64,000 nucleotides of DNA, taken from NCBI RefSeq assembly GCF_001294625.1, contig NZ_CP012677.1, positions 372,001-436,000 on the forward strand. Direction: 5' to 3'. The stretch is from Arthrobacter alpinus. Its GTDB lineage: Bacteria; Actinomycetota; Actinomycetes; Actinomycetales; Micrococcaceae. Each line of letters starts with the position of its first letter. The stretch's first letter is position 1. The position numbers and the translations under genes are program-made. Shown here piece by piece: positions 35,671 through 44,932 of this stretch. Below the pieces are notes generated by a model that saw only the letters and a program-made list of their open reading frames with translations, was not told the origin of the DNA and ran no database searches.

Positions 35671-36573
35671 ATGTCTATTTTCTTGAACAAGGACTCTAAG
35701 GTCATCGTCCAGGGCATCACCGGCGGCGAAGGCACCAAGCACACCGCCCTGATGCTCAAGGCCGGTACTCAGATTGTTGGCGGCGTGAACGCACGCAAGG
35801 CCGGCACCACGGTTGTCCACGGCGACGTTGAACTCCCCGTTTTCGGTACCGTTGCAGAAGCTGTTGCCGAGACCGGTGCAGATGTCTCCATCGTGTTCGT
35901 CCCCCCGGCTTTCACCAAGGACGCCGTCGTCGAGGCCATCGAAGCCGGCGTTCCGCTGGTTGTTGTCATCACTGAGGGTGTGCCGGTCCAGGACTCTGCC
36001 GAGTTCTGGGCACTGGCTCAGTCCAAGGTTGACGCTTCCGGAAACCAGGTTACCCGCATCATCGGGCCGAACTGCCCCGGCATCATTACCCCCGGCGAGG
36101 CACTGGTTGGCATCACGCCGAACAACATCACCCAGAAGGGCCCCATCGGCTTGGTTTCCAAGTCCGGCACCCTGACCTACCAGATGATGTACGAGCTGCG
36201 CGATTTGGGCTTCTCCACCGCGATCGGCATCGGTGGCGACCCCGTCATCGGCACCACGCACATCGACGCACTTGCTGCATTCGAAGCGGACCCCGAGACC
36301 AAGGCCATTGTCATGATCGGTGAAATCGGTGGCGACGCTGAAGAACGCGCGGCCGAGTACATCAAGGCCCACGTCACCAAGCCGGTTGTTGGCTACGTGG
36401 CAGGCTTCACCGCTCCCGAGGGCAAGACCATGGGCCACGCCGGCGCCATTGTCTCCGGCTCCGCGGGCACGGCTCAGGCCAAGAAGGAAGCCCTCGAGGC
36501 TGCCGGTGTCAAGGTTGGCAAAACGCCGTCCGAGACCGCAACGCTGCTGCGCGAAGTTTACGCAGCCCTGTAG
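35671..36573 (+). CDS. sucD: succinate-CoA ligase, alpha subunit
   Basis: A 300-residue partner of SucC. The N-terminal CoA-binding domain has [14 protein letters not shown] and [14 protein letters not shown]; the ligase domain has [19 protein letters not shown] and [14 protein letters not shown]. The phosphorylated His256 lies in [11 protein letters not shown]. It is followed by a long hairpin that probably ends the operon. Confidence 0.97.
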   Translation: MSIFLNKDSKVIVQGITGGEGTKHTALMLKAGTQIVGGVNARKAGTTVVHGDVELPVFGTVAEAVAETGADVSIVFVPPAFTKDAVVEAIEAGVPLVVVITEGVPVQDSAEFWALAQSKVDASGNQVTRIIGPNCPGIITPGEALVGITPNNITQKGPIGLVSKSGTLTYQMMYELRDLGFSTAIGIGGDPVIGTTHIDALAAFEADPETKAIVMIGEIGGDAEERAAEYIKAHVTKPVVGYVAGFTAPEGKTMGHAGAIVSGSAGTAQAKKEALEAAGVKVGKTPSETATLLREVYAAL

Positions 36574-36588
36574 AGATTTCTTGCTCCA

Positions 36589-36643
36589 CGCGAAAGCGCG
36601 GCCGCCGCACCAGTTTCCCTGGTGGGGCGCCCGCGCTTGCGCG
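36589..36643 (+). terminator. long hairpin after sucCD
   Basis: Arms of 25 bases (36589-36613 and 36619-36643) are complementary with about three mismatches around loop TTTCC, only 16 bases after the sucD stop. A short TTTAA follows instead of a long T-run, so termination may be partial. The remaining sequence up to the DUF421 gene (about 230 bases) shows no gene. Confidence 0.65.
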
Positions 36644-36872
36644 TTTAACGCAAACGGCAAAGTACGACGGCGCGCCACTCGCCTGAGCCGGGCAGCACCT
36701 TCAAGGCCCGCGGGGTGGATGGTAACGCTCTGTGCCCAGGACATGACCAAAGTAGGCGCAGACCTCGGACACGGTCGCCTCCTGCGTGTGGATGCGACCC
36801 CGCCAAGGGTTGAAGCCAATGCCGGCGCTCCCGTCTGGCAAACGAACTCTACCCCTCCAGGAAGGAATCATC

Positions 36873-37427
36873 ATGTGGCATGACTACGGACTAACCTGGG
36901 GCGACGCCAGCCGGGTGGTGCTCTCCGCCATTGCGCTTTATGCCCTCGTGCTCATGCTAATCAGGCTCATGGGACAGCGTACGATGGCGAGCCTTTCCAG
37001 TTTCGACCTTGCCGCAGCAGTGGCGCTGGGCGCCGTCGTTGGACGCGCAATCCTTGGCTACACACCCACCCTCACGGCCGGTGTGCTGGGCCTGGTCACG
37101 TTGCTGGTGCTGCAGGCACTCACTGGGCAGCTGCGCCGCTTCCCCAGGATTGTCACGATCGTCAACAACAGGGCATATCTGCTCATGGCCGGGAGTGAGA
37201 TTGTGGCGGCGAACCTCAGGAGAACCCACGTCTCCGAGGATGAAATCAGCGCCAGGCTGCGTCTGGCCGGCATCCGGAGCCGCAAGGAAATTGCCTGCGT
37301 TATCCTCGAGGCGACGGGGGAGATCAGCGTGTTGCGCATCGGCGTGGCCATTGAACTTGAGCTTCTGGAGAATGTGAAGGGAGCGGAGCTGATTCCCGCG
37401 TCGTACCTGGCCTTGCGCGGGGACTGA
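36873..37427 (+). CDS. DUF421 (YetF-like) membrane protein
   Basis: Start ATG 36873 is preceded by AGGAAGGA and gives 184 residues. Three hydrophobic helices fill residues 12-90, with LMGQRTMASLSSFDLAAAVALGAVVGR, a pattern seen in YetF/DUF421 proteins. The C-terminal cytoplasmic domain has LRRTHVSEDEISARLRLAGIRSRKEIACVILEATGEISVL, as in the family. Function is poorly known; relatives influence stress and germination in Bacillus. It stands alone. Confidence 0.88.
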   Translation: MWHDYGLTWGDASRVVLSAIALYALVLMLIRLMGQRTMASLSSFDLAAAVALGAVVGRAILGYTPTLTAGVLGLVTLLVLQALTGQLRRFPRIVTIVNNRAYLLMAGSEIVAANLRRTHVSEDEISARLRLAGIRSRKEIACVILEATGEISVLRIGVAIELELLENVKGAELIPASYLALRGD

Positions 37428-37504
37428 CCTGACGGTCAGGAAGTAGCAGCACCTCCGCAGCGGGCGGATCCAGTGTGCTGCCGGGAACCCGGTGCAGGTG
37501 GGAG

Positions 37505-37813
37505 TTACGCTTCCGGCGACACCATGGGCAGCCCCTCAGCCGCCCAGCCACTCATACCGCCTGCAAGAGTGTCCGCGTTGAAGCCCAACTCGGTCAGAGC
37601 CTGCGCAACACGGGTGCTGCGACCGCCCCCATGGCACACGGCAATGATGCGGCGGGACTTATCCAGCTCGCCAACGCGCGCCAGGACGTCACCTGCCGGA
37701 ATGTGCACGGCATCCTCGATCATGCCCGTGGAAAGTTCGCGGGCCTCGCGCACGTCAATGATCTGGACATCCATGTCCGCGGCCAAGACGTCGGCGGTGG
37801 TGATTTCTTGCAC
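37505..37813 (-). CDS. single-domain rhodanese
   Basis: I start at GTG 37813, five bases after AGGAG, giving 102 residues; the longer frame upstream is arginine-rich and not protein-like. The sulfurtransferase domain has VQIIDVREARELSTGMIEDAVHIPAGD, and the active-site loop VCHGGGRST with Cys60. It should carry persulfide sulfur in the cytoplasm. The gene diverges from the LOG gene with 91 bases between. Confidence 0.9.
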   Translation of the reverse strand: MQEITTADVLAADMDVQIIDVREARELSTGMIEDAVHIPAGDVLARVGELDKSRRIIAVCHGGGRSTRVAQALTELGFNADTLAGGMSGWAAEGLPMVSPEA

Positions 37814-37904
37814 GGGGGCTCCTGGAGGGTAGTTGCTGGCCAATCGAAGTACTCTCTCACAGTATCGGCAATCCGCGCGTCGCCGGGGTCGATAGGCTGG
37901 GGAC

Positions 37905-39032
37905 GTGAACGCACCCCTGGCTCCGCGCGCCCGAACCGTCGATATTGAGGACGTTGCGCGTTTCGACGTGCTCCTGGCGGAAGGGGCAAAATCCATGCAT
38001 GGGTGGCATTTTCAGGCCGTGGATCTTCGGCGGCGTTCGCAGGAGTTAGGCCGGCTCAAGGCAAGCGGTGCCATTTTCATGGGCTGCCTCTTCGAACCGG
38101 GAATCGAGGGCCTGCTACGGTCGCGCGGGGCCCTGATCTTCCCCACCCTGCCCAACATCCCCTTCAACGCCTACCGAGGGCACCTGTACACGGGCGCGGA
38201 ACTCTACGCCGGCATTGGCGACACGGAATATGAAGCGGTGCCCGATGCCCAGATTTATCAGTGGACCTTGCAGGCGGGGGCCAGCCGCGCACTCAATGCC
38301 ACGCTCGCCACGGCCATGCACGACCACGCCATCTCGGACGCCCTCGATGACTTCCTTACGGAGTCCGAGGCGGCCGGAACACTGGTTGTGGGGGTCATGG
38401 GAGGCCACGCAGGCGCACGCGACAGTGCCGACTATGCGCAGGCCGCACAGTTGGGCCGGACCCTGGCCCGCCAGGGGTTCATGGTTGCCACAGGGGGTGG
38501 CCCGGGCGCCATGGAGGCGGCAAACCTGGGCGCCTACCTTTCCCTGTACGACGACGCCGCCCTGGACAGTGCGCTGGGCACCTTGGCTGCCGTCCCCGGC
38601 TTCCGGCCCTCGATCACCAGGTGGGCGCGTGCCGCGGCAGCCGTGCTGAGCCAGTTTCCGGCGGGGGCCTCCACCCTTGGCATCCCCACCTGGTTTTACG
38701 GCCATGAGCCGCCCAATATGTTTGCCACCCACACGGCCAAGTACTTTGCGAACTCCATCAGGGAAGCCGTGTTGCTTGAGCGGTCCACCGGCGGGACCAT
38801 CTTTATGCCGGGCGCAGCCGGAACGGTGCAGGAGATCTTCCAGGACGCGTGTGAGAACTACTATGCGGCGGACACGGCCGTCACACCCATGGTCCTTGTG
38901 GGCCGCCGGCACTGGGAAAGCGAGCTGCCGGTGCGGCCCTTGCTTCAAGCGTTGGCGGGCGGGCGGACCATGGCCGGGCACGTGCACGTGGTCGATTCCA
39001 TCGAAGAGGCGTGCGCGCTGTTGGCGAAATGA
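37905..39032 (+). CDS. LOG family protein (long form)
   Basis: The start GTG 37905 gives 375 residues. The C-terminal 230 residues have the Rossmann-like LOG/TIGR00730 fold with VVGVMGGHAGARDSADYAQA and VATGGGPGAMEAANLGAYLS. The second motif reads MPGAAGTVQEIFQ in place of PGGxGTxxE. The N-terminal 150 residues (GWHFQAVDLRRRSQELGRL, GALIFPTLPNIPFNAYRGHLY) form an extra domain not present in short cytokinin-activating LOGs. Nucleotide or nucleoside-monophosphate binding is likely; hydrolase activity is untested for this form. Confidence 0.82.
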   Translation: MNAPLAPRARTVDIEDVARFDVLLAEGAKSMHGWHFQAVDLRRRSQELGRLKASGAIFMGCLFEPGIEGLLRSRGALIFPTLPNIPFNAYRGHLYTGAELYAGIGDTEYEAVPDAQIYQWTLQAGASRALNATLATAMHDHAISDALDDFLTESEAAGTLVVGVMGGHAGARDSADYAQAAQLGRTLARQGFMVATGGGPGAMEAANLGAYLSLYDDAALDSALGTLAAVPGFRPSITRWARAAAAVLSQFPAGASTLGIPTWFYGHEPPNMFATHTAKYFANSIREAVLLERSTGGTIFMPGAAGTVQEIFQDACENYYAADTAVTPMVLVGRRHWESELPVRPLLQALAGGRTMAGHVHVVDSIEEACALLAK

Positions 39033-39055
39033 AAGCTGGCCGACTTAAGGCGGGA

Positions 39056-39865
39056 CTAAACTCCGCCGAGCCGGTTGGTGATTTGTTGGGCGGTCCGTGC
39101 ACAGGCCTCGCCCAGGGTCGCCAGCCGTTCCGGGGAGACCCGGAACCGGGGCGCCGGGATCAGCACCGCCGCCACCAGATTGCCTCGGTGGTCGCGGACG
39201 GGCGCGGCAACACCCACCTCGTCCAGCGAGGATTCACCGTAGTTGGTGGCGAAGCCCCGTGATTCGGCATCCTTGAGCCGGAGCAGGTAAGCCTCCATGC
39301 TGGCCTCGTCCACGCCGGCATAGGTGATGGTGCCGTTGAGGATTAAGGCGCGCACGCGTTCTTCTGACTCGGCTGCGAGGAACACCTGCACGGAGGCGCT
39401 CATGGCGTCGTGGTAGCGGGCGCCCAACGGGGTGGTGTGCTTGACCTGCTGGGGGCTGGCAATTTGTTCCACACACATGGACTCGCCGCCGTGCCAGACC
39501 ATCAGGGCACTGGTTTCCGTTGTCAGTTCGGTCAAGCGGAGCAGCAGGGGATAGGCCACGCGCCGTTCCTCCAGTTCGGCCAGCAGGGGGCCGGCCACGG
39601 CGATCAGTCCCAGTCCTAGCTTGAACCGGCGCGAGTCCGGATCTCGCTCCACCAGGTCCTCCTGCTCCAAAGTGGTCAGGATTCGGGACACGCTACTCTT
39701 GTGCATGCCGACGCGCTGGGCGATCTCGGTCACGCCCAGCAGCGGTTCCTCTGCCGAAAAGCAGCGCAGCACGGCGATGGCGTTGACAATCACCGAGGTG
39801 CCGCGGGATTCGGAGTTGCCGTTGCCGGCGTCGGCCTTGGCTGCGGGAGTCATCATGATCCCCAT
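39056..39865 (-). CDS. IclR-family transcriptional regulator
   Basis: A 269-residue protein with an N-terminal winged helix (VNAIAVLRCFSAEEPLLGVTEIAQRVGMHKSSVSRILTTLE) and a C-terminal GAF-like effector domain (MVWHGGESMCVEQIASPQQV, TNYGESSLDEVGVAAPVRDHRGNLVAAVLIPAP). It stands at the left end of the creatinine island, downstream of and on the same strand as creatinase copy 1. Local control of that unit is likely, with a pathway intermediate as effector. Confidence 0.9.
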   Translation of the reverse strand: MGIMMTPAAKADAGNGNSESRGTSVIVNAIAVLRCFSAEEPLLGVTEIAQRVGMHKSSVSRILTTLEQEDLVERDPDSRRFKLGLGLIAVAGPLLAELEERRVAYPLLLRLTELTTETSALMVWHGGESMCVEQIASPQQVKHTTPLGARYHDAMSASVQVFLAAESEERVRALILNGTITYAGVDEASMEAYLLRLKDAESRGFATNYGESSLDEVGVAAPVRDHRGNLVAAVLIPAPRFRVSPERLATLGEACARTAQQITNRLGGV

Positions 39866-39921
39866 CTTTCCCTATTCTTGCGGACGTTAAACACATTCGC
39901 GGCGCCACCGTGAGTTCGTGG

Positions 39922-41171
39922 CGCCGCGAAAGGGTTGTTAGGCGTTGATGATGTTGTTTTCGGGGCCGAAGCCGAATTTGGTGATATTTTCGGCGCCGTC
40001 CTCGCCCACCACGAGGATGTCGTGCTCGCGGTATCCGCCGGCGCCGGGCTGCCCGTCCAGGACGGTGATCATCGGTTCCATGGAGACCACCATGCCCGGT
40101 TCCAGGACGGTGTTGATGTCCTCGCGCAGCTCCAGCCCGGCTTCGCGGCCGTAGTAGTGGGAGAGGACTCCGAAGGAGTGGCCGTAGCCGAAGGTGCGGT
40201 TGGCGAGCAGGCCGCGGTCGATGTAAATCTCATTGAGTTCGGCGGCGATGTCTTTGCAGACGGCGCCGGGCTTGATCAGTTCCAGGCCGCGGCGGTGGAC
40301 TTCGACGTTGACGTTCCACAGTTCCAGGGAGCGGGCGTCGGGCTCGCCAAGGAATAAGGTGCGTTCCAGTGCGGTGTAGTAGCCGCTGGTCATCGGGAAG
40401 CAGTTTAGCGAGAGGATGTCGTGTTCTTGGAGTTTGCGGGTGGTGGCCCAGTTGTGGGCTCCGTCGGTGTTGATTCCGGACTGGAACCAGACCCAGGTGT
40501 CGCGGATTTCCGAGTCGGGGAAGGTCCGGGCGATCTCGTGGACCATGGCTTCGGTGCCGATCAGGGCCACCTCGTATTCGGTGATGCCTGCGGTGATGGC
40601 GGCCTTGATGGCTTCCCCGCCAAGGTCCCCGATGCGGGCGCCGTGCTTGATGACAACAATTTCCTCGGCGGATTTGATCATGCGCTGGCGCATGGCGTCC
40701 TGTGCCACGTCAACTAGCGTGGCGCCGTCGAACGCTGCCTGGAGCTTGTTGCGGTTGTCCAGTGGCAGGGTGTCGTCCTCAACACCGAGGCGCCGGACCG
40801 TGACGCCGCGGGTGCGCAGGGCTTCCTGGATGGCGAAGATGTAGTTGTCCCGGCGCCAGTCCGTGTAGACAATATTGTCCCCGTAGCCGCGGCGCCAGGG
40901 CATGCCGGCGTCGATGTTCGCGGTGACGGTGACTGTGTCGTCCTGGGTGACCACCATGGCGTAGGAGCGGCCAAAGTAGGTGAACAGGAAGTCGGAGTAG
41001 TACTTGATGCCGTGGAAGCTGGTCAGGACGACGGCGTCGAGGTCCTTCGCTGCCATGATCTTGCGCAGTCCGGCAATGCGTCGCTCCATCTCGGCGTCGG
41101 TGAATGTCAGCTGCACCTTCTGGCCGTTATGCAGCACTTTCAGGCGCTCCAACTCAGAAACGGAGGTGGCG
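39922..41171. repeat. 1,250-bp repeat, copy A (creatinase core)
   Basis: The segment 39922-41171 recurs at 43683-44932 at a constant offset of 3,761 bases. Translations in three frames agree throughout, so I see no base difference. The repeat begins 16 bases after the creatinase stop codons and ends eight codons into the genes. Sequence on both flanks is unrelated. Confidence 0.93.
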
Positions 41172-41194
41172 TTTTCGGGGGTGATGATGCTCAT
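39938..41194 (-). CDS. creatinase, copy 1
   Basis: Creatinase (M24 pita-bread fold, no metal) splits creatine to sarcosine and urea. The 418-residue protein aligns from memory with Pseudomonas putida creatinase throughout: FHGIKYYSDFLFTYFGRSYA, NIVYTDWRRDNY, MIKSAEE, WFQSGINTDGAHN with His247 (equivalent to catalytic His232), LSLNCFPMTSGYYTALERTLF and YGHSFGVLSHYYGREAGLELRED. The start ATG 41194 has AAGGAG upstream. Apart from the first eight or nine residues it is identical to copy 2. It lies between the MHS transporter and IclR genes on one strand. Calling it a prolidase would miss this. Confidence 0.93.
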   Translation of the reverse strand: MSIITPENATSVSELERLKVLHNGQKVQLTFTDAEMERRIAGLRKIMAAKDLDAVVLTSFHGIKYYSDFLFTYFGRSYAMVVTQDDTVTVTANIDAGMPWRRGYGDNIVYTDWRRDNYIFAIQEALRTRGVTVRRLGVEDDTLPLDNRNKLQAAFDGATLVDVAQDAMRQRMIKSAEEIVVIKHGARIGDLGGEAIKAAITAGITEYEVALIGTEAMVHEIARTFPDSEIRDTWVWFQSGINTDGAHNWATTRKLQEHDILSLNCFPMTSGYYTALERTLFLGEPDARSLELWNVNVEVHRRGLELIKPGAVCKDIAAELNEIYIDRGLLANRTFGYGHSFGVLSHYYGREAGLELREDINTVLEPGMVVSMEPMITVLDGQPGAGGYREHDILVVGEDGAENITKFGFGPENNIINA

Positions 41195-41246
41195 GGTGAC
41201 TCCTTGTTGATATTGCGTATGTAAATTCGAGGGAATGGTGGGGCTG

Positions 41247-42623
41247 TCAGTGCTTCAAGGGGGCCTTAGAGGTTTCCTTGGCCAGTGACACAGCGATCAG
41301 GGATACGACGGCGGCACCCATCAAGTACCAGCCTGGGGCCAGGTCGGAGCCGCTGAGCGAGATGAGCAGTGTCGAGGCGAACAGTGCGGTGCCGCCAAAG
41401 AGAGCGTTGGTCAGGTTGAAGCTCACGGCAAATCCGCTGTAACGGACCTTGGTGGGGAACAGCTCGGCCAGGAAGCTGGGGAGTGTTCCGTCGTTGAGGG
41501 TCAGCATGGCGCCCAGCAGGATCTGGACCATGATGATGATCAAGAAGTTGCCCGTGCCCAGGAGCATGAACGCCGGCACCGTCAGCACCACGAACAGGAT
41601 CGAGGCCGTGATCAGGACGCGTTTGCGGCCGAACCGGTCCGAGGCCATGCCGGTCAGGAAGATGAAGCCGATGTAGGTGGCCAGGGCAACCGTGGTGGCG
41701 ATGAAGGACAGGGAGGCATCTAGGCCCACAACCTCGCTGAGGTAGGTGGGCATGTAGCTGAGGACCACGTAGAAGCCCACGGCGTTCAGGACCACGGCGC
41801 CGACGGCGATCAGCAGCGGGCGCCAGTGTTCCCGGAACAAGGACAACACCGGCGCCTTGATGGCTTCGTCTTCCTTCTCCAGGGCCAGGAATGCCGGGGT
41901 GTCCTCGAGCTTGACGCGGATGTAGCGGCCGATCAGGCCCATCGGTGCCGCGAGCAGGAAGGGGAGCCGCCATCCCCAGGAGTTCAGCTGGTCCGTGGAC
42001 ATGGACACGGACAGCAGCAGGGCAATCAGGGAGCCCAACAGCAGTCCGGCCGCCGTGCTGGCAGGGACCACGGCGGCGTAAAGGCCACGCCGGTTCGCCG
42101 GGGCATACTCCACCAGAAACGCGGAGGCACCGGCATATTCGCCGGCCGCCGAGAAGCCCTGGACCACGCGGACCAACAGCAGCAGGATCGGTGCCCAGAT
42201 GCCGATCAGGCCGTAGCTGGGGATCAAGGCAATGGCAAAGGTCGCCGCGGACATGATCAGGATCGACAGGGACAGGGCGTTCTTTCGGCCCACCTTGTCG
42301 CCGATGTGCCCCCAGATGAAGCCGCCGAGGGGACGGACAAAGAAGGAGATGGCGAACAGGCCAAACGTCAGCAGTAGTGCCGTCTGTTTGTCCGCTTCGG
42401 GGAAGAATACGTGGGAGATGGTGACAGCCAGGTAGCCGTAGACGGCATAGTCGAACCACTCAACAAAGTTCCCAATGAAACTCGCGCCAACCACGCGGCG
42501 CAGGGTGCTCTTGGAAACACCCCTGCCGTCATTGGGTGTGGGCTGGCCGCTCAGACTTGTCTGCTCCGGAATGGGAGGCATCGTTGCCGTCCGGCCGGTG
42601 CTGGAGGGTTCGTGATTTGTCAT
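41247..42623 (-). CDS. MFS transporter, metabolite:H+ symporter (MHS) type
   Basis: From ATG 42623, with GGTGG upstream, the protein is 458 residues with 12 helices. MHS marks are ASFIGNFVEWFDYAVYGYLA in helix 1, RPLGGFIWGHIGDKVGRKNAL in the 2-3 loop, VQGFSAAGEYAGASAFLVEYAP and the second-half loop MASDRFGRKRVLI. Relatives carry betaine, proline or organic acids. Its place directly before creatinase copy 1 suggests uptake of creatine, sarcosine or a similar methylated amine; the substrate is inferred. Confidence 0.88.
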   Translation of the reverse strand: MTNHEPSSTGRTATMPPIPEQTSLSGQPTPNDGRGVSKSTLRRVVGASFIGNFVEWFDYAVYGYLAVTISHVFFPEADKQTALLLTFGLFAISFFVRPLGGFIWGHIGDKVGRKNALSLSILIMSAATFAIALIPSYGLIGIWAPILLLLVRVVQGFSAAGEYAGASAFLVEYAPANRRGLYAAVVPASTAAGLLLGSLIALLLSVSMSTDQLNSWGWRLPFLLAAPMGLIGRYIRVKLEDTPAFLALEKEDEAIKAPVLSLFREHWRPLLIAVGAVVLNAVGFYVVLSYMPTYLSEVVGLDASLSFIATTVALATYIGFIFLTGMASDRFGRKRVLITASILFVVLTVPAFMLLGTGNFLIIIMVQILLGAMLTLNDGTLPSFLAELFPTKVRYSGFAVSFNLTNALFGGTALFASTLLISLSGSDLAPGWYLMGAAVVSLIAVSLAKETSKAPLKH

Positions 42624-42740
42624 TAGGTCCACCAAAAGTGTTTGAGGTTGCGTTCAGCGCAACACTGTTGCACTAGACTATGTGTGGGCCGGGTCACTGT
42701 CAAGGGTCTTAGTGGCCAGCATTTTCTTCCTCGTCAAGGC

Positions 42741-42780
42741 AAAGGCGTCACTGCGGGAATTTATCCGCAGTGACGCCTTT
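42741..42780 (-). terminator. hairpin terminator after creatininase
   Basis: AAAGGCGTCACTGCGG and CCGCAGTGACGCCTTT form a perfect 16-bp stem with an eight-base loop. It sits 44 bases beyond the creatininase stop on the minus strand and separates that unit from the MHS transporter unit. A and T triplets frame the stem. Confidence 0.85.
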
Positions 42781-42823
42781 GTTGCATTCCGTGCAATTGA
42801 GTTGAACAGGCGAAGCATGGCTC

Positions 42824-43621
42824 CTAGGCGGGCACGCCTGCCGGTTTACGGGTCAGCTCGGCGGCCAGGTCTTGGGCCAGGTCCTCAACTACCTGTTCGT
42901 ACAGCAGGATGCCCTTGTTCGCACTGGAACCGGCCGCAGACGACAAGCAGCCCGTTGCGGGTGTCCTCTCCGGCACCACCGGGAGGCGGTCGAAACGCGG
43001 CAGCATCGCTGCCGGACCGTCCACCAGCCGGTCCAAGGCGACCCTGGCCGGTTCCAAGTGAAGCATGAGTGAAGTTTCCAACACCCCGCCATGCTCGATG
43101 TCCCAACCCGGGAAACCATCCGGGTAGACAAGAGCGAGCGTGTCCTGGCTGACAAAGTCCCAATAGGACAGCAGTAACACGCTCTGTTGCGCCCCAGACC
43201 CGATCCCCAGATCTTCCAGAGCCAGATCGATCCCCTCATACAGGAACTGGTAGTTCTCAAAGTGTCCGTTGATAAAGACCACGTGCCGGACGCCCTGATT
43301 GAGGAAGGACTTGACTAGATTACGCGCCACACCGATTAGTGAGGCGCCATCCAGGCTGGTAGTTCCGGAGAGGTGATTTCCGCCCCCGGACTTCTGCTGT
43401 GACTTGTACCCGTAGGCTATGGGCTGCGCAACAAGTGCACCCAGCCGCGTGGCGACGGCCTCGGCGAATCGCGAGGACAAGATGGTGTCCGTCCCCAGCG
43501 GCAGGTGCGACCCATGCTGTTCCAGCGACCCGACGGGGATCAGGACAATCGCGTCCCCGGATGCAAGGACTTCACGGTAGGCGAAGGCGTCCATGTCTTC
43601 CAGAAATACTGATTTGTCCAT
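42824..43621 (-). CDS. creatininase (creatinine amidohydrolase)
   Basis: The enzyme opens creatinine to creatine. Start ATG 43621 (DKSVFLEDM), with GAGGAG upstream, gives 265 residues. Metal ligands match the Pseudomonas enzyme at the same numbers: Glu34 and His36 (GSLEQHG), Asp45 (GTDTIL), His120 and Glu122 (NGHFENYQF). The substrate-specific block YGYKSQQKSGGGNHLSGTTS and the tail motifs GWDIEHGGVLETSLML and ERTPATGCLSSA are those of true creatininase rather than of other family members. It follows creatinase copy 2 and the NCS1 permease on one strand. Confidence 0.95.
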   Translation of the reverse strand: MDKSVFLEDMDAFAYREVLASGDAIVLIPVGSLEQHGSHLPLGTDTILSSRFAEAVATRLGALVAQPIAYGYKSQQKSGGGNHLSGTTSLDGASLIGVARNLVKSFLNQGVRHVVFINGHFENYQFLYEGIDLALEDLGIGSGAQQSVLLLSYWDFVSQDTLALVYPDGFPGWDIEHGGVLETSLMLHLEPARVALDRLVDGPAAMLPRFDRLPVVPERTPATGCLSSAAGSSANKGILLYEQVVEDLAQDLAAELTRKPAGVPA

Positions 43622-43682
43622 AGTGATGATTCTCCTCATTGCGTGCGGCTTACAAGGTAGTGGGCTGCGGCGACCGGGCGGC

Positions 43683-44932
43683 CGCCGCGAAAGGGTTGTT
43701 AGGCGTTGATGATGTTGTTTTCGGGGCCGAAGCCGAATTTGGTGATATTTTCGGCGCCGTCCTCGCCCACCACGAGGATGTCGTGCTCGCGGTATCCGCC
43801 GGCGCCGGGCTGCCCGTCCAGGACGGTGATCATCGGTTCCATGGAGACCACCATGCCCGGTTCCAGGACGGTGTTGATGTCCTCGCGCAGCTCCAGCCCG
43901 GCTTCGCGGCCGTAGTAGTGGGAGAGGACTCCGAAGGAGTGGCCGTAGCCGAAGGTGCGGTTGGCGAGCAGGCCGCGGTCGATGTAAATCTCATTGAGTT
44001 CGGCGGCGATGTCTTTGCAGACGGCGCCGGGCTTGATCAGTTCCAGGCCGCGGCGGTGGACTTCGACGTTGACGTTCCACAGTTCCAGGGAGCGGGCGTC
44101 GGGCTCGCCAAGGAATAAGGTGCGTTCCAGTGCGGTGTAGTAGCCGCTGGTCATCGGGAAGCAGTTTAGCGAGAGGATGTCGTGTTCTTGGAGTTTGCGG
44201 GTGGTGGCCCAGTTGTGGGCTCCGTCGGTGTTGATTCCGGACTGGAACCAGACCCAGGTGTCGCGGATTTCCGAGTCGGGGAAGGTCCGGGCGATCTCGT
44301 GGACCATGGCTTCGGTGCCGATCAGGGCCACCTCGTATTCGGTGATGCCTGCGGTGATGGCGGCCTTGATGGCTTCCCCGCCAAGGTCCCCGATGCGGGC
44401 GCCGTGCTTGATGACAACAATTTCCTCGGCGGATTTGATCATGCGCTGGCGCATGGCGTCCTGTGCCACGTCAACTAGCGTGGCGCCGTCGAACGCTGCC
44501 TGGAGCTTGTTGCGGTTGTCCAGTGGCAGGGTGTCGTCCTCAACACCGAGGCGCCGGACCGTGACGCCGCGGGTGCGCAGGGCTTCCTGGATGGCGAAGA
44601 TGTAGTTGTCCCGGCGCCAGTCCGTGTAGACAATATTGTCCCCGTAGCCGCGGCGCCAGGGCATGCCGGCGTCGATGTTCGCGGTGACGGTGACTGTGTC
44701 GTCCTGGGTGACCACCATGGCGTAGGAGCGGCCAAAGTAGGTGAACAGGAAGTCGGAGTAGTACTTGATGCCGTGGAAGCTGGTCAGGACGACGGCGTCG
44801 AGGTCCTTCGCTGCCATGATCTTGCGCAGTCCGGCAATGCGTCGCTCCATCTCGGCGTCGGTGAATGTCAGCTGCACCTTCTGGCCGTTATGCAGCACTT
44901 TCAGGCGCTCCAACTCAGAAACGGAGGTGGCG
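43683..44932. repeat. 1,250-bp repeat, copy B (creatinase core)
   Basis: Second copy of the segment at 39922-41171, same orientation, no visible base difference. It ends inside the eighth or ninth codon of creatinase copy 2, after which the two genes have different starts and leaders. Confidence 0.93.

Noticed and set aside
34414..36819. An open frame of about 800 codons on the minus strand across sucCD
   Set aside because: It runs antisense to two certain genes. The frame is open because of their codon bias, and its translation shows no family pattern.
41266..42459. A 397-codon minus-strand frame within the MHS transporter
   Set aside because: It is another frame of the same strand with Arg/His/Pro-rich translation and no membrane helices; the transporter frame is clearly the real one.
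39922..44932. The 1,250-bp repeat as a transposable element
   Set aside because: It contains only the creatinase core, has no terminal inverted repeats and no transposase; gene duplication or conversion explains it better.
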